Origin: UBA4655 sp964585575
GTDB lineage: Bacteria > Planctomycetota > Planctomycetia > Pirellulales > UBA1268
Assembly (NCBI GenBank): GCA_964585575.1
Contig: CAZPEM010000040.1
Location: forward strand, 1-22,914
DNA length: 22,914 bases
Direction: 5' to 3'
The notes under the pieces are model-generated. The model was given only the letters and a program-made list of their open reading frames with translations. It was not told where the DNA came from and did no database searches. Below are positions 1 to 7,233 of this stretch, one piece after another. Every line of letters starts with the position of its first letter. The first letter of the stretch is position 1. The translations under genes and the position numbers were made by a program.

Positions 1-76
1 GCTTCGCTTGTCTGCATACGCCGGCTCCTGGGCACGGGCAGCCCCTCACGGTCAACTCTGCTGGTTCGGGGCTCGC

Positions 77-102
77 GTGACCCGAATCGCCGCTCGGGTC
101 AC
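77..102 (-). terminator. Hairpin over the cysteine desulfurase stop codon
   Basis: A perfect 9-bp stem (77-85 pairing with 94-102) encloses an 8-base loop. The TGA stop of the minus-strand cysteine desulfurase (99-101) lies inside one arm. There is no T-tract downstream on the minus strand, so it lacks the second half of a classical intrinsic terminator. It may stop transcription weakly, protect the 3' end, or be coincidental in GC-rich DNA. Nothing else is recognisable in positions 1-98. Confidence 0.3.
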
Positions 103-1301
103 ATCCCGCGAAGCTGGCCGCGCAGCCGGCTGACGCCGGCGGCGAGGATCACGGCGGCGCGGTCGATCTCTTCGGCGGTCGTGAATCGCGAGAGGCCGAA
201 GCGGAGGCTCGAGCGGGCGTCGTCTTCCGAGAGGCCGATCGCCCGCAGCACGTGGCTCGGCGCGGGCTCGGCGGAGGAGCAGGCGCTGCCGGAGCTCGCG
301 GCGACACCCTCCGCGGCGAGCGTTGCGAGGAGTGACTGGCCGTCGATGCCACCGATCCGGATGTTGAGGTTGTTGCCGAGCCGCACGGCCGGGTCGTCGA
401 GCGGGGGGCCGTTGATCGCCGTTTCGGGGATCGAGGCCGAGAGCGATGCCCAGAGGCGGTCGCGAAGCTTCGCGATCCGGGGCATCTCCGCCGAGAATTC
501 CTGGGCGGCGATCTCGGCGGCGGCACCCATGCCCACGATCGCGGGGACGTCGAGCGTGCCGCTCCGCAGGCCGCGCTCCTGGCCGCCCCCGTGCGTGAGC
601 GGATCGATCCGGCATGGCCGTCCGCGGCGGCGGACGAAGAGGCAGCCGGCGCCCTTGGGCCCGTGGAACTTGTGGGCCGAGAAGCTCGCAAGGTCGCAGC
701 CGAGATCGTCCACGTTCACCGCGATTCGGCCGAGGGCCTGTGTAGCATCGACGTGGAGCAGGCAGCTGCGGTCGTGGATCGCCTCCGCGATCGCGCCGAC
801 CGGCTGGATCGTGCCGATCTCGTTGTTCGCCAGGAGCAGCGACACGAGGAACGTCTCCGGTCGGATCCCGCGGGCGATCGCGTCGGCGGTGACGGTGCCG
901 CAGGGCTCGCTCGCCGACTGCGAAGCAACCTCGAGGAGGGTCGCCGACCGGCCGTGACGGGCAAGGTGCGCGAGCGGGTCGAGGACGGCACGGTGCTCCG
1001 TCGCGAGGCTCACGACGTGCCCCCGTTCCCGGCCCGGCCGCGCTGCTGACCCGAGGATCGCGAGGTTGATCGCCTCGGTCGCGCCGCCCGTGAAGACGAT
1101 CTCGTCCGGAACGGCCCCGATCGCGCGGGCCACCTGGCCACGGGCCCGTTCCACGGCCTCGCGGGCCTCGCGGCCCATCTCGTGCGTCGTGCTCCCGGCG
1201 TTGCCGTAGCGGTCGGTGAGCCACGGCATCATCGCGTCGAGCACCCGCGGGTCGAGCCGCGTCGTCGAGTGGTTGTCGAGGTAGATCACCATGCCATCCA
1301 T
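99..1301 (-). CDS. Cysteine desulfurase, NifS/IscS family
   Basis: This PLP-dependent enzyme takes sulfur from L-cysteine as an enzyme-bound persulfide, for Fe-S cluster assembly and tRNA thiolation in the cytoplasm. The 400-residue product opens with MVIYLDNHSTT, the hallmark N-terminus of the family. The cofactor lysine is Lys211 in SAHKFHG. The persulfide cysteine is Cys341 in the SSGSAC motif, followed directly by SSAEP, as in NifS/IscS (group I) enzymes. The length is normal for the family. I chose ATG 1301; ATG 1292, three codons later, is equally possible, and neither has a clear ribosome-binding site. The reading frame continues open upstream into the neighbouring hydrolase, but that part is a shadow frame. 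It is the last gene of a probable queA-hydrolase-desulfurase transcript, 31 bases after the previous stop. Whether it serves ISC-type assembly or tRNA thiolation cannot be decided here. Confidence 0.95.
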   Translation of the reverse strand: MDGMVIYLDNHSTTRLDPRVLDAMMPWLTDRYGNAGSTTHEMGREAREAVERARGQVARAIGAVPDEIVFTGGATEAINLAILGSAARPGRERGHVVSLATEHRAVLDPLAHLARHGRSATLLEVASQSASEPCGTVTADAIARGIRPETFLVSLLLANNEIGTIQPVGAIAEAIHDRSCLLHVDATQALGRIAVNVDDLGCDLASFSAHKFHGPKGAGCLFVRRRGRPCRIDPLTHGGGQERGLRSGTLDVPAIVGMGAAAEIAAQEFSAEMPRIAKLRDRLWASLSASIPETAINGPPLDDPAVRLGNNLNIRIGGIDGQSLLATLAAEGVAASSGSACSSAEPAPSHVLRAIGLSEDDARSSLRFGLSRFTTAEEIDRAAVILAAGVSRLRGQLRGM

Positions 1302-1332
1302 GATAGATCGGCCGCGATCGGTCTTTTCGGCG

Positions 1333-1983
1333 TCAGCACGCGCGGCCGGAGGCGATCGCGTCGAGGGCGATCTGCGACCAGGTCTCGAAGCGGTCACGGG
1401 AGGCCAGGAGCGAATCGAGCAGCTCGAAGCCGCATTCCACAAGGCCGCTCTCCCGCGGCGCGACGACCGGTCGCTCGAGATCGAACAGGTGCACGATCCC
1501 GAGGTGAACGCTGCCGACCGGCGTGGCGTCGTCGTTGATGAGGCCGATGCACCGCGAGGTGAACGGCGAATCGATCGCGACCTCCTCGTCGAGTTCCCGC
1601 CGCATGCCCGTCTCGTAGCTCGCGGCATCGCCGTCGCGGCCGTCGTCGTCGGAGATGTGGCCGCCGATGCCGACCGACCTCTTCGCATGAAGCCGGGCCT
1701 CGCCCTGCTTGCCGCCTCGGGTGTAGGCGAAGTAGCGGGCCGTCCCGGCCGCGTCGCGGTGCCGCAGCACGCAGTAGGGAATGAGCTGCTTGAGCGAAGG
1801 ATCCTCCTCGACGGTCGACCGGGGCCGATAGAACGTGTTCGCAGGATCGAGGAGATCCTTCACGTAGCGTTCGGCATCGCCGCAGAACCCCTGGAAGGAT
1901 CCGAGACGGTCGAGGAGGTCCCTCGGCACGACGAGCACGTGTTCCTCGCGGGTGGAGGCGGCCGGGGCGGTCGGTGTGGTCAT
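1333..1983 (-). CDS. MutT/NUDIX-like phosphohydrolase
   Basis: A 216-residue cytoplasmic protein, probably of the predicted MutT-type phosphoesterase group (COG4112-like, from memory). The central segment has a glycine-rich GIGGHIS followed by RELDEEV, matching the REUXEE core of the NUDIX box that binds divalent metal. The glutamate expected seven residues before RE is alanine, and an aspartate/glycine-rich insert (DDDGRDGD) precedes it, so the box is non-canonical. A conserved FYRPRSTVEED stretch lies N-terminal to the domain. The substrate cannot be predicted. ATG 1983 is preceded by an AAAGGGA stretch at good distance. It sits 40 bases after the queA stop and 31 bases before the cysteine desulfurase start, suggesting one operon. 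Confidence 0.8.
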   Translation of the reverse strand: MTTPTAPAASTREEHVLVVPRDLLDRLGSFQGFCGDAERYVKDLLDPANTFYRPRSTVEEDPSLKQLIPYCVLRHRDAAGTARYFAYTRGGKQGEARLHAKRSVGIGGHISDDDGRDGDAASYETGMRRELDEEVAIDSPFTSRCIGLINDDATPVGSVHLGIVHLFDLERPVVAPRESGLVECGFELLDSLLASRDRFETWSQIALDAIASGRAC

Positions 1984-2023
1984 GAATCCCTTTCGATGAA
2001 TCGCGGCTTTCGATAGGTCTCAG

Positions 2024-3091
2024 TCAGATGATGAGCATGCAGTCGCCGTAGCTCAGGAGGCGGTACCGCTCGCGGATCGCCTCGTCGTAGGCCCGGAGGA
2101 TGCTCTCGCGGGAGGCGAACGTGCTCACGAGCACCATGAGCGTTGTCCGCGGGAGGTGGAAATTCGTCAACAGCCCGTCGACCGCCTTGAACGAAAACCC
2201 GGGCCGAATGAAGAGGTCGGTCGGGCCGTTCCAGGCCGAGAGGCCCTGGACGCCGGTCGAGCGGGCCGCGGCCGTCTCGAGCGTCCGCATGGTCGTCGTG
2301 CCCACGGCGACGACGCGGCCTCCCCGCGACCTCGTCCGGTGGATGGCATCGGCGGTTGCCTGCGGGCACTCGCACCACTCGGTGTGCATCCTGTGTTCGT
2401 CGAGACGCTCGGCGGTGATCGGACGGAAGGTGTCGAGGCCGACGTGGAGCGTGACGTTCGCGCGGGCGATGCCGCGGGCGGCGATCGCGGCGAGTAGTTC
2501 GTCGGTGAAGTGGAGCCCGGCGGTGGGGGCGGCCGCCGACCCCGGGTGCCTGGAGAAGACCGTCTGGTAGCGGTCGGTGTCTGCCGCGGTCGCCTCGCCG
2601 CCGCGAATGTAGCCAGGCAGCGGCACGCGGCCGACGCGGGTGAGAAGCGTGGTTGTGGGTTCGTCGGGCGATGCCGCCGCAAGCCAGACACCTCCCTCCC
2701 CGCGTTCGACAAGTTCGAGCGAAGCGGCGTCCCGGCCCGAGGCATCGACGAGCACGATCCTTTCACCGGGGCCGGGGCGTCCGCGGGTCCGGGCCACGAG
2801 CCGCCAGAGAGTCCGCCCACCGACCTCCTCGGTCGCGAGGAAGAGCCCCTCCCACCTGCCGCCGGTCGCCTCCCTGCGGCCGACGAGCCTGGCCGGGACG
2901 ACCCGCGTGTCGTTCACGACCAGGAGATCCTCGGGCCGCAGGATCTGCGGGAGATCGCGGACGCGATGATGGGAGATCGAGCCGTCGTGACGGCCGAGCA
3001 GGAGCAGCCGCGCGGCTGCCCGGTCGGCGAGCGGCTCCTGGGCGATCAGCTCCTCGGGCAGCGGGTAGTCGTAGGCGTCGAGTTCACTCAC
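2024..3091 (-). CDS. queA: S-adenosylmethionine:tRNA ribosyltransferase-isomerase QueA
   Basis: QueA transfers and isomerises the ribosyl group of S-adenosylmethionine onto 7-aminomethyl-7-deazaguanine in tRNA, giving epoxyqueuosine, the penultimate step of queuosine formation at wobble position 34. The 355-residue product is of normal length and has the family signatures: YDYPLPEELIAQEPL at the N-terminus, LLVVNDTRVVPARL near residue 60, the PTAGLHFT block in the middle, and FIRPGFSFKAVDGLLTNFHLPRTTLMVLVS near the C-terminus. The start is GTG, chosen because the alignment-like N-terminus begins there. Only a weak GAAGAG lies upstream. It is divergent from rsmH across 56 bases and leads a three-gene minus-strand cluster. 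No other queuosine genes are in the window. Confidence 0.96.
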   Translation of the reverse strand: MSELDAYDYPLPEELIAQEPLADRAAARLLLLGRHDGSISHHRVRDLPQILRPEDLLVVNDTRVVPARLVGRREATGGRWEGLFLATEEVGGRTLWRLVARTRGRPGPGERIVLVDASGRDAASLELVERGEGGVWLAAASPDEPTTTLLTRVGRVPLPGYIRGGEATAADTDRYQTVFSRHPGSAAAPTAGLHFTDELLAAIAARGIARANVTLHVGLDTFRPITAERLDEHRMHTEWCECPQATADAIHRTRSRGGRVVAVGTTTMRTLETAAARSTGVQGLSAWNGPTDLFIRPGFSFKAVDGLLTNFHLPRTTLMVLVSTFASRESILRAYDEAIRERYRLLSYGDCMLII

Positions 3092-3147
3092 CGGGTCGCT
3101 CTTCGGGCGGGCGCTGTGCGGGGGCGTCGGGCGTGTAGCATGGCAGC

Positions 3148-4038
3148 ATGTCCGCCAGCTGTCACATGAGCGTCATGCCCGCCGAGGTGCTTTCCTCCCT
3201 CGCGATCACCCCGGGCAGCTGCGTCGTCGACGGCACGCTCGGCGGCGGGGGCCACACGCGGCTGCTGCTCGAGGCGGTCGGGCCGACGGGCCGAGTGATC
3301 GCGATCGACCGCGATCCCGCGGCGATCGCCCGCGGCGCGGAGGAGATGGCGGGCTCGCCCATCCGGTTCGCCCAGGCCAACTTTCGCGACATTCCGGAGG
3401 TGCTCGACGCCGTCGGCGTAGGGCAGGTCGACGCGGTGCTGCTCGACGTTGGCATGTCGAGTGACCAGCTCGCCGACCGCGACCGCGGATTCTCGTTCGA
3501 GTCGGATGGGCCGCTCGACCTACGGTTCGACCCCACAGAGGGGGAGCCGGCATGGCGGCTCGTGAACCGGCTGCGGGTCGAGACGCTCGCCGACCTCATC
3601 TACGAGTTCGGTGAGGAGCGGTTCAGCCGTCGCATCGCCCGTCGCATCGTCGATGCCCGCGAGTCCGCGCCGATCCACTCCGCCCGCGAGTTCGCGAGGC
3701 TCGTCACGTCGGCGGTCCCGAGGCAGAATCCGCCGTCGCGGATCCACCCCGCCACCCGCACCTTCCAGGCGCTCCGCATCGCCGTCAACGAGGAGCTCAA
3801 GAGCCTCAGGATCGCGCTCGAGCGGATTCCGACGCGGCTGGCCCCGGGCGGTCGGCTCGCCGTGATCTCCTTCCACTCGCTCGAGGATCGGCTCGTCAAG
3901 GAGGCCTTTCGTTCGCGGCAGACCTGGGACTGCCTCACGCGGTCGCCGCTCGTCGCGACCGAGGAGGAGATCGGCCGCAATCCTCGCAGCCGCTCGGCGA
4001 AGCTGCGGGTGGCGAGCCGGCGACCGCTGGCGGGGTGA
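3148..4038 (+). CDS. rsmH: 16S rRNA (cytosine-1402-N4)-methyltransferase RsmH
   Basis: RsmH (MraW) methylates N4 of C1402 in the 30S P-site using S-adenosylmethionine. The 296-residue product has the glycine-rich SAM loop DGTLGGGGHT near residue 30, AIDRDPAAI, the VLLDVGMSSDQLADRDRGFSF block, PLDLRFDP, ATRTFQALRIAVNEEL and VISFHSLEDRLVK, all diagnostic. ATG 3148 was chosen; ATG 3166, six codons on, is a plausible alternative, and ribosome-binding signals are weak for both. The initial HMSVMPAEVL corresponds to the usual HxPVL motif, with S and M replacing typical residues. In most bacteria ftsL and ftsI follow. Here a LysM-like membrane protein follows, consistent with lineages that have lost the classical division-wall cluster. 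Confidence 0.96.
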   Translation: MSASCHMSVMPAEVLSSLAITPGSCVVDGTLGGGGHTRLLLEAVGPTGRVIAIDRDPAAIARGAEEMAGSPIRFAQANFRDIPEVLDAVGVGQVDAVLLDVGMSSDQLADRDRGFSFESDGPLDLRFDPTEGEPAWRLVNRLRVETLADLIYEFGEERFSRRIARRIVDARESAPIHSAREFARLVTSAVPRQNPPSRIHPATRTFQALRIAVNEELKSLRIALERIPTRLAPGGRLAVISFHSLEDRLVKEAFRSRQTWDCLTRSPLVATEEEIGRNPRSRSAKLRVASRRPLAG

Positions 4039-4054
4039 ATCGGGGCCACACCCG

Positions 4055-4075
4055 GCGGTTTGCCCGCATTTTTTT
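4055..4075 (+). terminator. Weak hairpin plus T-tract after rsmH
   Basis: A 4-bp GCGG/CCGC stem with a 5-base loop is followed, after one base, by seven consecutive Ts (4069-4075), the longest T-run in this GC-rich neighbourhood. It lies just past the rsmH stop. The short stem makes it a weak intrinsic terminator or pause site at best. Its position argues that the next gene starts at ATG 4107 or 4116 rather than at the GTG that overlaps the rsmH stop. Confidence 0.3.
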
Positions 4076-4106
4076 GGCGTTGTCGCCGGCCGCCGGGGTC
4101 AGGAAA

Positions 4107-4787
4107 ATGCCCCGCATGGGACGTGAGACGAAAATCCTGCTGGGACTTCTCGGCATGCTCGCCTGCGTCTTCCTGGGGACGCTCGTGGCGAGGCTCTTCG
4201 TCGCAAGGCCGCCGGTCGGCCTTGGAGTCGACGTCCATTCCAACGTCGCCTGGGTGCAGCCCGAGGCGGTCGTCGATCCGCCCGAGCTCGGCCGCCCCGA
4301 CCGATCGGCCTTCACGGCGACCGCGGCAGCTCCGGCCGCCGCCGTTGCGCCGGCGGACCCCGAGCCGATCACGATCAAGCGGCCCGAGCCGATCGCGGCC
4401 CAGCGGTCGAAGCCGATCGGGGACGCTCAGGTCGTCGACGGAGAGCACGTGGACGCGGAGGGCGTGAACCCGTCGGGTGTGGTGCCGGCGGCCTTCGAGC
4501 AGCCGTTCGATGGCCCACGTCCGCGTGGTCCCGCTGCGGAGTTGGGCCGCGTGGTCCGCCAGGGAATGGAATGCACCGTCGTGGAGGGAGATGCCTGGTG
4601 GGACTTGGCGGAGGCGGCCTACGGCGATGGCCGCTGGTACCGCGGCCTCTATGCCTGGAACAAGGCGATCAATTCCGGTGTCTCGCTGCGGCCTGGAACG
4701 AGGCTCGCGGTGCCGAGTGCCGCGGAGCTCGCAGCCGCGTTCCCGGGCCTCGTTCCCGCTCGAGCCGCGGCCGGGTCGGGCCGCTGA
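4107..4787 (+). CDS. Single-pass membrane protein with C-terminal LysM-like domain
   Basis: The product is about 226 residues. A short basic N-terminus is followed by one hydrophobic segment (ILLGLLGMLACVFLGTLVARLF, roughly residues 8-29), a long proline- and alanine-rich linker of low complexity, and a C-terminal module (about residues 150-210). That module reads VVEGDAWWDLAEAAYGDGRWY, then LYAWNK, then LRPGTRLAVPS. This is the pattern of LysM-type glycan-binding domains attached to a membrane anchor. It probably faces the periplasm and touches peptidoglycan. ATG 4107 and ATG 4116 (MGRETKILL) are both possible; an AGGA at 4101-4104 spaces better to 4116. A GTG at 4035 is in frame but its extra 24 residues precede the anchor and span a T-tract. 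It occupies the place of ftsL after rsmH. Exact function is unknown. Confidence 0.8.
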   Translation: MPRMGRETKILLGLLGMLACVFLGTLVARLFVARPPVGLGVDVHSNVAWVQPEAVVDPPELGRPDRSAFTATAAAPAAAVAPADPEPITIKRPEPIAAQRSKPIGDAQVVDGEHVDAEGVNPSGVVPAAFEQPFDGPRPRGPAAELGRVVRQGMECTVVEGDAWWDLAEAAYGDGRWYRGLYAWNKAINSGVSLRPGTRLAVPSAAELAAAFPGLVPARAAAGSGR

Positions 4788-4788
4788 C

Positions 4789-4816
4789 ATCCTCCGGACC
4801 GCCGACGGAGGGTTTT
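4789..4816 (+). terminator. Intrinsic terminator candidate after the LysM-like gene
   Basis: Six perfect base pairs, CCTCCG (4791-4796) with CGGAGG (4806-4811), are extended by a T-G and an A-T pair and close a 9-base loop. TTTT follows (4813-4816). It begins one base after the stop codon of the LysM-like gene and precedes a promoter-like sequence for the Fe-S carrier gene, so a transcription unit boundary here is plausible. Confidence 0.5.
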
Positions 4817-4842
4817 GCCAATATTGCCGTGCGAGATAGACT
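4815..4842 (+). promoter_or_regulatory. Sigma70-like promoter candidate for the A-type carrier gene
   Basis: TTGCCA (4815-4820) and TAGACT (4837-4842) are separated by 16 bases, matching four of six positions in each consensus box. They lie 45 bases upstream of the carrier gene start and immediately after a terminator-like hairpin. A short CAATATTG palindrome sits in the spacer. This is sequence resemblance only. Confidence 0.35.
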
Positions 4843-4887
4843 TCCTGCGGTGGACGAAACAGGTTTCGAACCAGGAGACGAGAAGCA

Positions 4888-5220
4888 ATGTCGGTCATTC
4901 TGACGGAAAAAGCGGCTGGCGAGGTGAAGAAAATCATCGCGGAGCAAAAGCTCGACCCGGCCACGGTGCTCCGTATCGGCGTCGCCGGAGGCGGTTGCAG
5001 CGGCTTTCAATACTCCCTCGGTTTCGACACGGCCTGGGACCCGAAGGCCGACACCCGCGAGGAGCAGCACGGCGTCGCGGTCGTGGTCGACAGGAAGAGC
5101 GACCTGTTCCTCGATGGAACGACGCTCGACTTCCACGACGCGATCGACAAGCGGGGCTTCACGTTCAACAACCCCAACGCCAAGAAGAGCTGCGGCTGCG
5201 GCAGTTCGTTCCAGGCCTGA
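4888..5220 (+). CDS. A-type iron-sulfur cluster carrier (IscA/ErpA/SufA family)
   Basis: A 110-residue cytoplasmic protein that holds and delivers Fe-S clusters to target enzymes. The three metal-binding cysteines are present in the canonical arrangement: Cys37 in GGGCSGFQY, and Cys102 and Cys104 in the C-terminal SCGCGSSF. GFTFNNPNA precedes the latter. Length and domain cover the whole family module with no extension. ATG 4888 follows an AGGAGA at nine bases' distance, the best ribosome-binding site in this part of the window. It has its own promoter candidate and is 14 bases upstream of cobL, so the two are probably cotranscribed. Family members IscA, SufA and ErpA cannot be separated from sequence alone, so no symbol is given. 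Confidence 0.95.
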   Translation: MSVILTEKAAGEVKKIIAEQKLDPATVLRIGVAGGGCSGFQYSLGFDTAWDPKADTREEQHGVAVVVDRKSDLFLDGTTLDFHDAIDKRGFTFNNPNAKKSCGCGSSFQA

Positions 5221-5234
5221 ACCCAAGGCCTGCC

Positions 5235-6488
5235 GTGGAGTCCGAGAAAGTCCACTCCGAAAAAGTCCACATCGTCGGGATCGGCGACGACGGCGTCGAG
5301 GGCATGACGGCGCAGGCCCGTAGGCTCGTCGAGTCGGCCGATGTCCTGCTTGGCCCGGAGTCGTGCGCGGTGCTCCTTCCGTCGACGCTGTCGGCGCGGT
5401 TTCGGCCGGCGGGCAACCTCGAGGAACTCGTCGAGCGGATCGAGTCCTCCGGGGGCGGACGTATGGTCGTGCTCGCGTCGGGCGATCCTCTCTTCTACGG
5501 CACGGCCCGCTACGTCTGCTCGAAGCTCGGCAAGGACCGCTTCGAGGTGGTGCCGCACGTCAGCAGCATGCAGCTTGCGTTCGCGAGGGTGAAGGAGAGC
5601 TGGGAGGACGCGTTTCTCGCCAATCTCGCAGGCCAGTCGATCGAGCGGGTGATCGATCGCATTCGCACGAGCGAAACGGTGGGACTGTTCACGAGCGAGC
5701 AGTGGCCGCCGGCGGCGGTGGCGAAGGCGTTGCTCGACGAGGGCATCGACTACTTCCACGGGTACGTCTGCGAGAATCTCGGGTCTCCGGACGAACGGGT
5801 CACGCAGGGAAGCCTGGCCGATCTCGCGAGGGATTCATTCGGTCCGCTCAACGTGATGATCCTCGTGAGGAAACTGCGGGCGGCCGACCGGCCCGGGCAG
5901 GTGGGCGGCCGGGTCTTCGGCAACGCCGACGAGTCGTTCCTCCAGTCGAGGCCGAAGCGAGGCCTGCTGACGCCGGCGGAGGTGCGGGCGCTGGCACTGG
6001 CGGAACTCGAACTTCATGAGGCGAGCGTCGTCTGGGACGTCGGCGCTGGCAGCGGATCGGTGGCGATCGAGGCGGCCAGGCTCGCGAAGAACGGAGCGGC
6101 GTACGCGATCGAGATGGACCCGGACGACCATGGTCTCATCCGGGAAAACGCGGCCCGCTTCGGCGTCACGAACCTCAGGCCCGTGCTCGGGCGGGCTCCG
6201 GAGGCGTGGAGTGGCCTGCCGGATCCCGACGCGATCTACGTCGGCGGCAGCGGCCGTGACGTCGCGATGCTCGTCGCCGAGGCGTGGAAGCGGCTCAAGG
6301 TCGGGGGTCGGCTCGTGACCGCCTGCAACAGCATCGAAAACCTTGCCGCCGTGCATGCCTTCCTGCGGTCGCAGGCGGGCGACGCCGCCTACTGGATGGT
6401 GAACATCGCCCGCGGCATCGAACAGATGGACCGGATCCGGTTCGAGTCGATTAACCCCGTCTTCCTGATCGCCGCCACCAAGCCGTGA
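5235..6488 (+). CDS. cobL: Precorrin-6Y C5,15-methyltransferase (CbiE-CbiT fusion, CobL)
   Basis: This bifunctional enzyme of cobalamin (corrin ring) synthesis methylates C5 and C15 and decarboxylates the C12 acetate side chain, using S-adenosylmethionine. The 417-residue product has an N-terminal CbiE tetrapyrrole methylase domain (about 9-210: HIVGIGDDGVEGMT, LLGPES, LASGDPLFYGTARY). A C-terminal CbiT domain follows (about 235-410: GLLTPAEVRALALAEL, VWDVGAGSGSVAIEAA, AIEMDPDD, DAIYVGGSG). The GTG at 5235 is the only sensible start: the frame is open further upstream but only as a shadow of the carrier gene. The first codons contain a tandem 15-base duplication (SEKVHSEKVH). It lies 14 bases after the carrier gene. 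No other corrin genes are in the window, so whether the host makes B12 is unknown. Confidence 0.92.
   Translation: MESEKVHSEKVHIVGIGDDGVEGMTAQARRLVESADVLLGPESCAVLLPSTLSARFRPAGNLEELVERIESSGGGRMVVLASGDPLFYGTARYVCSKLGKDRFEVVPHVSSMQLAFARVKESWEDAFLANLAGQSIERVIDRIRTSETVGLFTSEQWPPAAVAKALLDEGIDYFHGYVCENLGSPDERVTQGSLADLARDSFGPLNVMILVRKLRAADRPGQVGGRVFGNADESFLQSRPKRGLLTPAEVRALALAELELHEASVVWDVGAGSGSVAIEAARLAKNGAAYAIEMDPDDHGLIRENAARFGVTNLRPVLGRAPEAWSGLPDPDAIYVGGSGRDVAMLVAEAWKRLKVGGRLVTACNSIENLAAVHAFLRSQAGDAAYWMVNIARGIEQMDRIRFESINPVFLIAATKP
5241..5270 (+). repeat. 15-bp tandem duplication at the cobL N-terminus
   Basis: Two adjacent 15-base units (5241-5255 and 5256-5270) differ at one base and encode SEKVH twice, directly before the first beta strand of the CbiE domain. 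The duplication is in frame and adds five residues to the N-terminus. Confidence 0.75.
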
Positions 6489-6510
6489 CGCACCAGCGAT
6501 CGCTCGCACG

Positions 6511-7233
6511 ATGGCCGACCAACTCCCGCCGCCGCTCGACGTGATCGCGGTCGGGGCGCATCCCGACGACGTCGAGATCGGCTGCGGTGGCACGCTCGCC
6601 CTCCTCGCGTCGCAGGGGCATCGCGTCGGCATCGTCGATCTCACCGACGGCGAGCCGACGCCGAGATCGAGCGGGCCGCAGGAGCGGCTGGCGGAGGCGG
6701 CCGCCGCGGCGGGGGTGCTCGGCGTCACGCACCGGGAGAACCTCGGCTTCCCGAATCGGCGGCTCTTCGACTCGTTCGAGGTCCGTGTGGCCCTCGCGAA
6801 GGTGTTTCGCAGGTGGCGGCCGAGGCTCGTCATGGGCCTGGGCGACAAGACCCCGCTCGCCTCGCCCGACCACGCGCAGGCGGTCGCGATCACCGAGGCC
6901 GCTGTCTTCTACTCGCGGCTCACGAAGTGGGACGAAACGTTCGACGCCCTGCCGGTCCACACCGTGCCGCAGTTCCTCACCTACTTCCTCTTTGCCGGCG
7001 TGCCCGACGTGCCGCACGGCCACTGGCCGCTCGTGGTGAACATCTCCGGTCATCTCGAGACGAAGTTGGAGGCGATCGGCTGCTTCAAGTCGCAGTTTCC
7101 GCCGGAGAAGGCGCATGTCTTCCCGCGGGTGCGGGCGATGGCGGAGACGGTCGGCGTGATGGCCGGCTGCGCCGCGGGCGAAGTGCTCGCCTCGAGCCGC
7201 ATTCCCTGCACGACCGAACCGATGCGGCTATGA
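6511..7233 (+). CDS. PIG-L/LmbE family N-acetylglucosamine deacetylase-like protein
   Basis: A 240-residue zinc-dependent deacetylase of the family that includes BshB1, MshB and PIG-L. The N-terminal GAHPDDVEIGCGG carries His17 and Asp20 (zinc) and Asp19 (catalytic base), and His121 in SPDH supplies the third zinc ligand. RENLGFPNRR and GEVLASSR resemble BshB1 proteins that deacetylate GlcNAc-malate in bacillithiol synthesis. Without bshA or bshC here, that assignment stays tentative. No signal peptide is seen, so it is probably cytoplasmic. It starts 22 bases after cobL with no clear ribosome-binding site. Its TGA stop shares its last base with the beginning of a long inverted repeat. The C-terminus looks complete. 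Confidence 0.88.
   Translation: MADQLPPPLDVIAVGAHPDDVEIGCGGTLALLASQGHRVGIVDLTDGEPTPRSSGPQERLAEAAAAAGVLGVTHRENLGFPNRRLFDSFEVRVALAKVFRRWRPRLVMGLGDKTPLASPDHAQAVAITEAAVFYSRLTKWDETFDALPVHTVPQFLTYFLFAGVPDVPHGHWPLVVNISGHLETKLEAIGCFKSQFPPEKAHVFPRVRAMAETVGVMAGCAAGEVLASSRIPCTTEPMRL

Noticed and set aside
4035..4106. GTG start for the LysM-like gene overlapping the rsmH stop
   Set aside because: The added 24 residues precede the membrane anchor, the DNA includes a T7 run and a hairpin, and better-placed ATGs exist at 4107 and 4116. It is kept only as an alternative.
4856..4880. tRNA-like T-arm sequence (GGTTTCGAACC) upstream of the carrier gene
   Set aside because: No acceptor, D or anticodon stems could be paired around it. 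The stretch is the leader with the AGGAGA ribosome-binding site.
3600..4964. A 454-codon minus-strand frame across rsmH, the LysM-like gene and the carrier gene start
   Set aside because: It crosses three supported plus-strand gene regions and has no motif, so it is a shadow.
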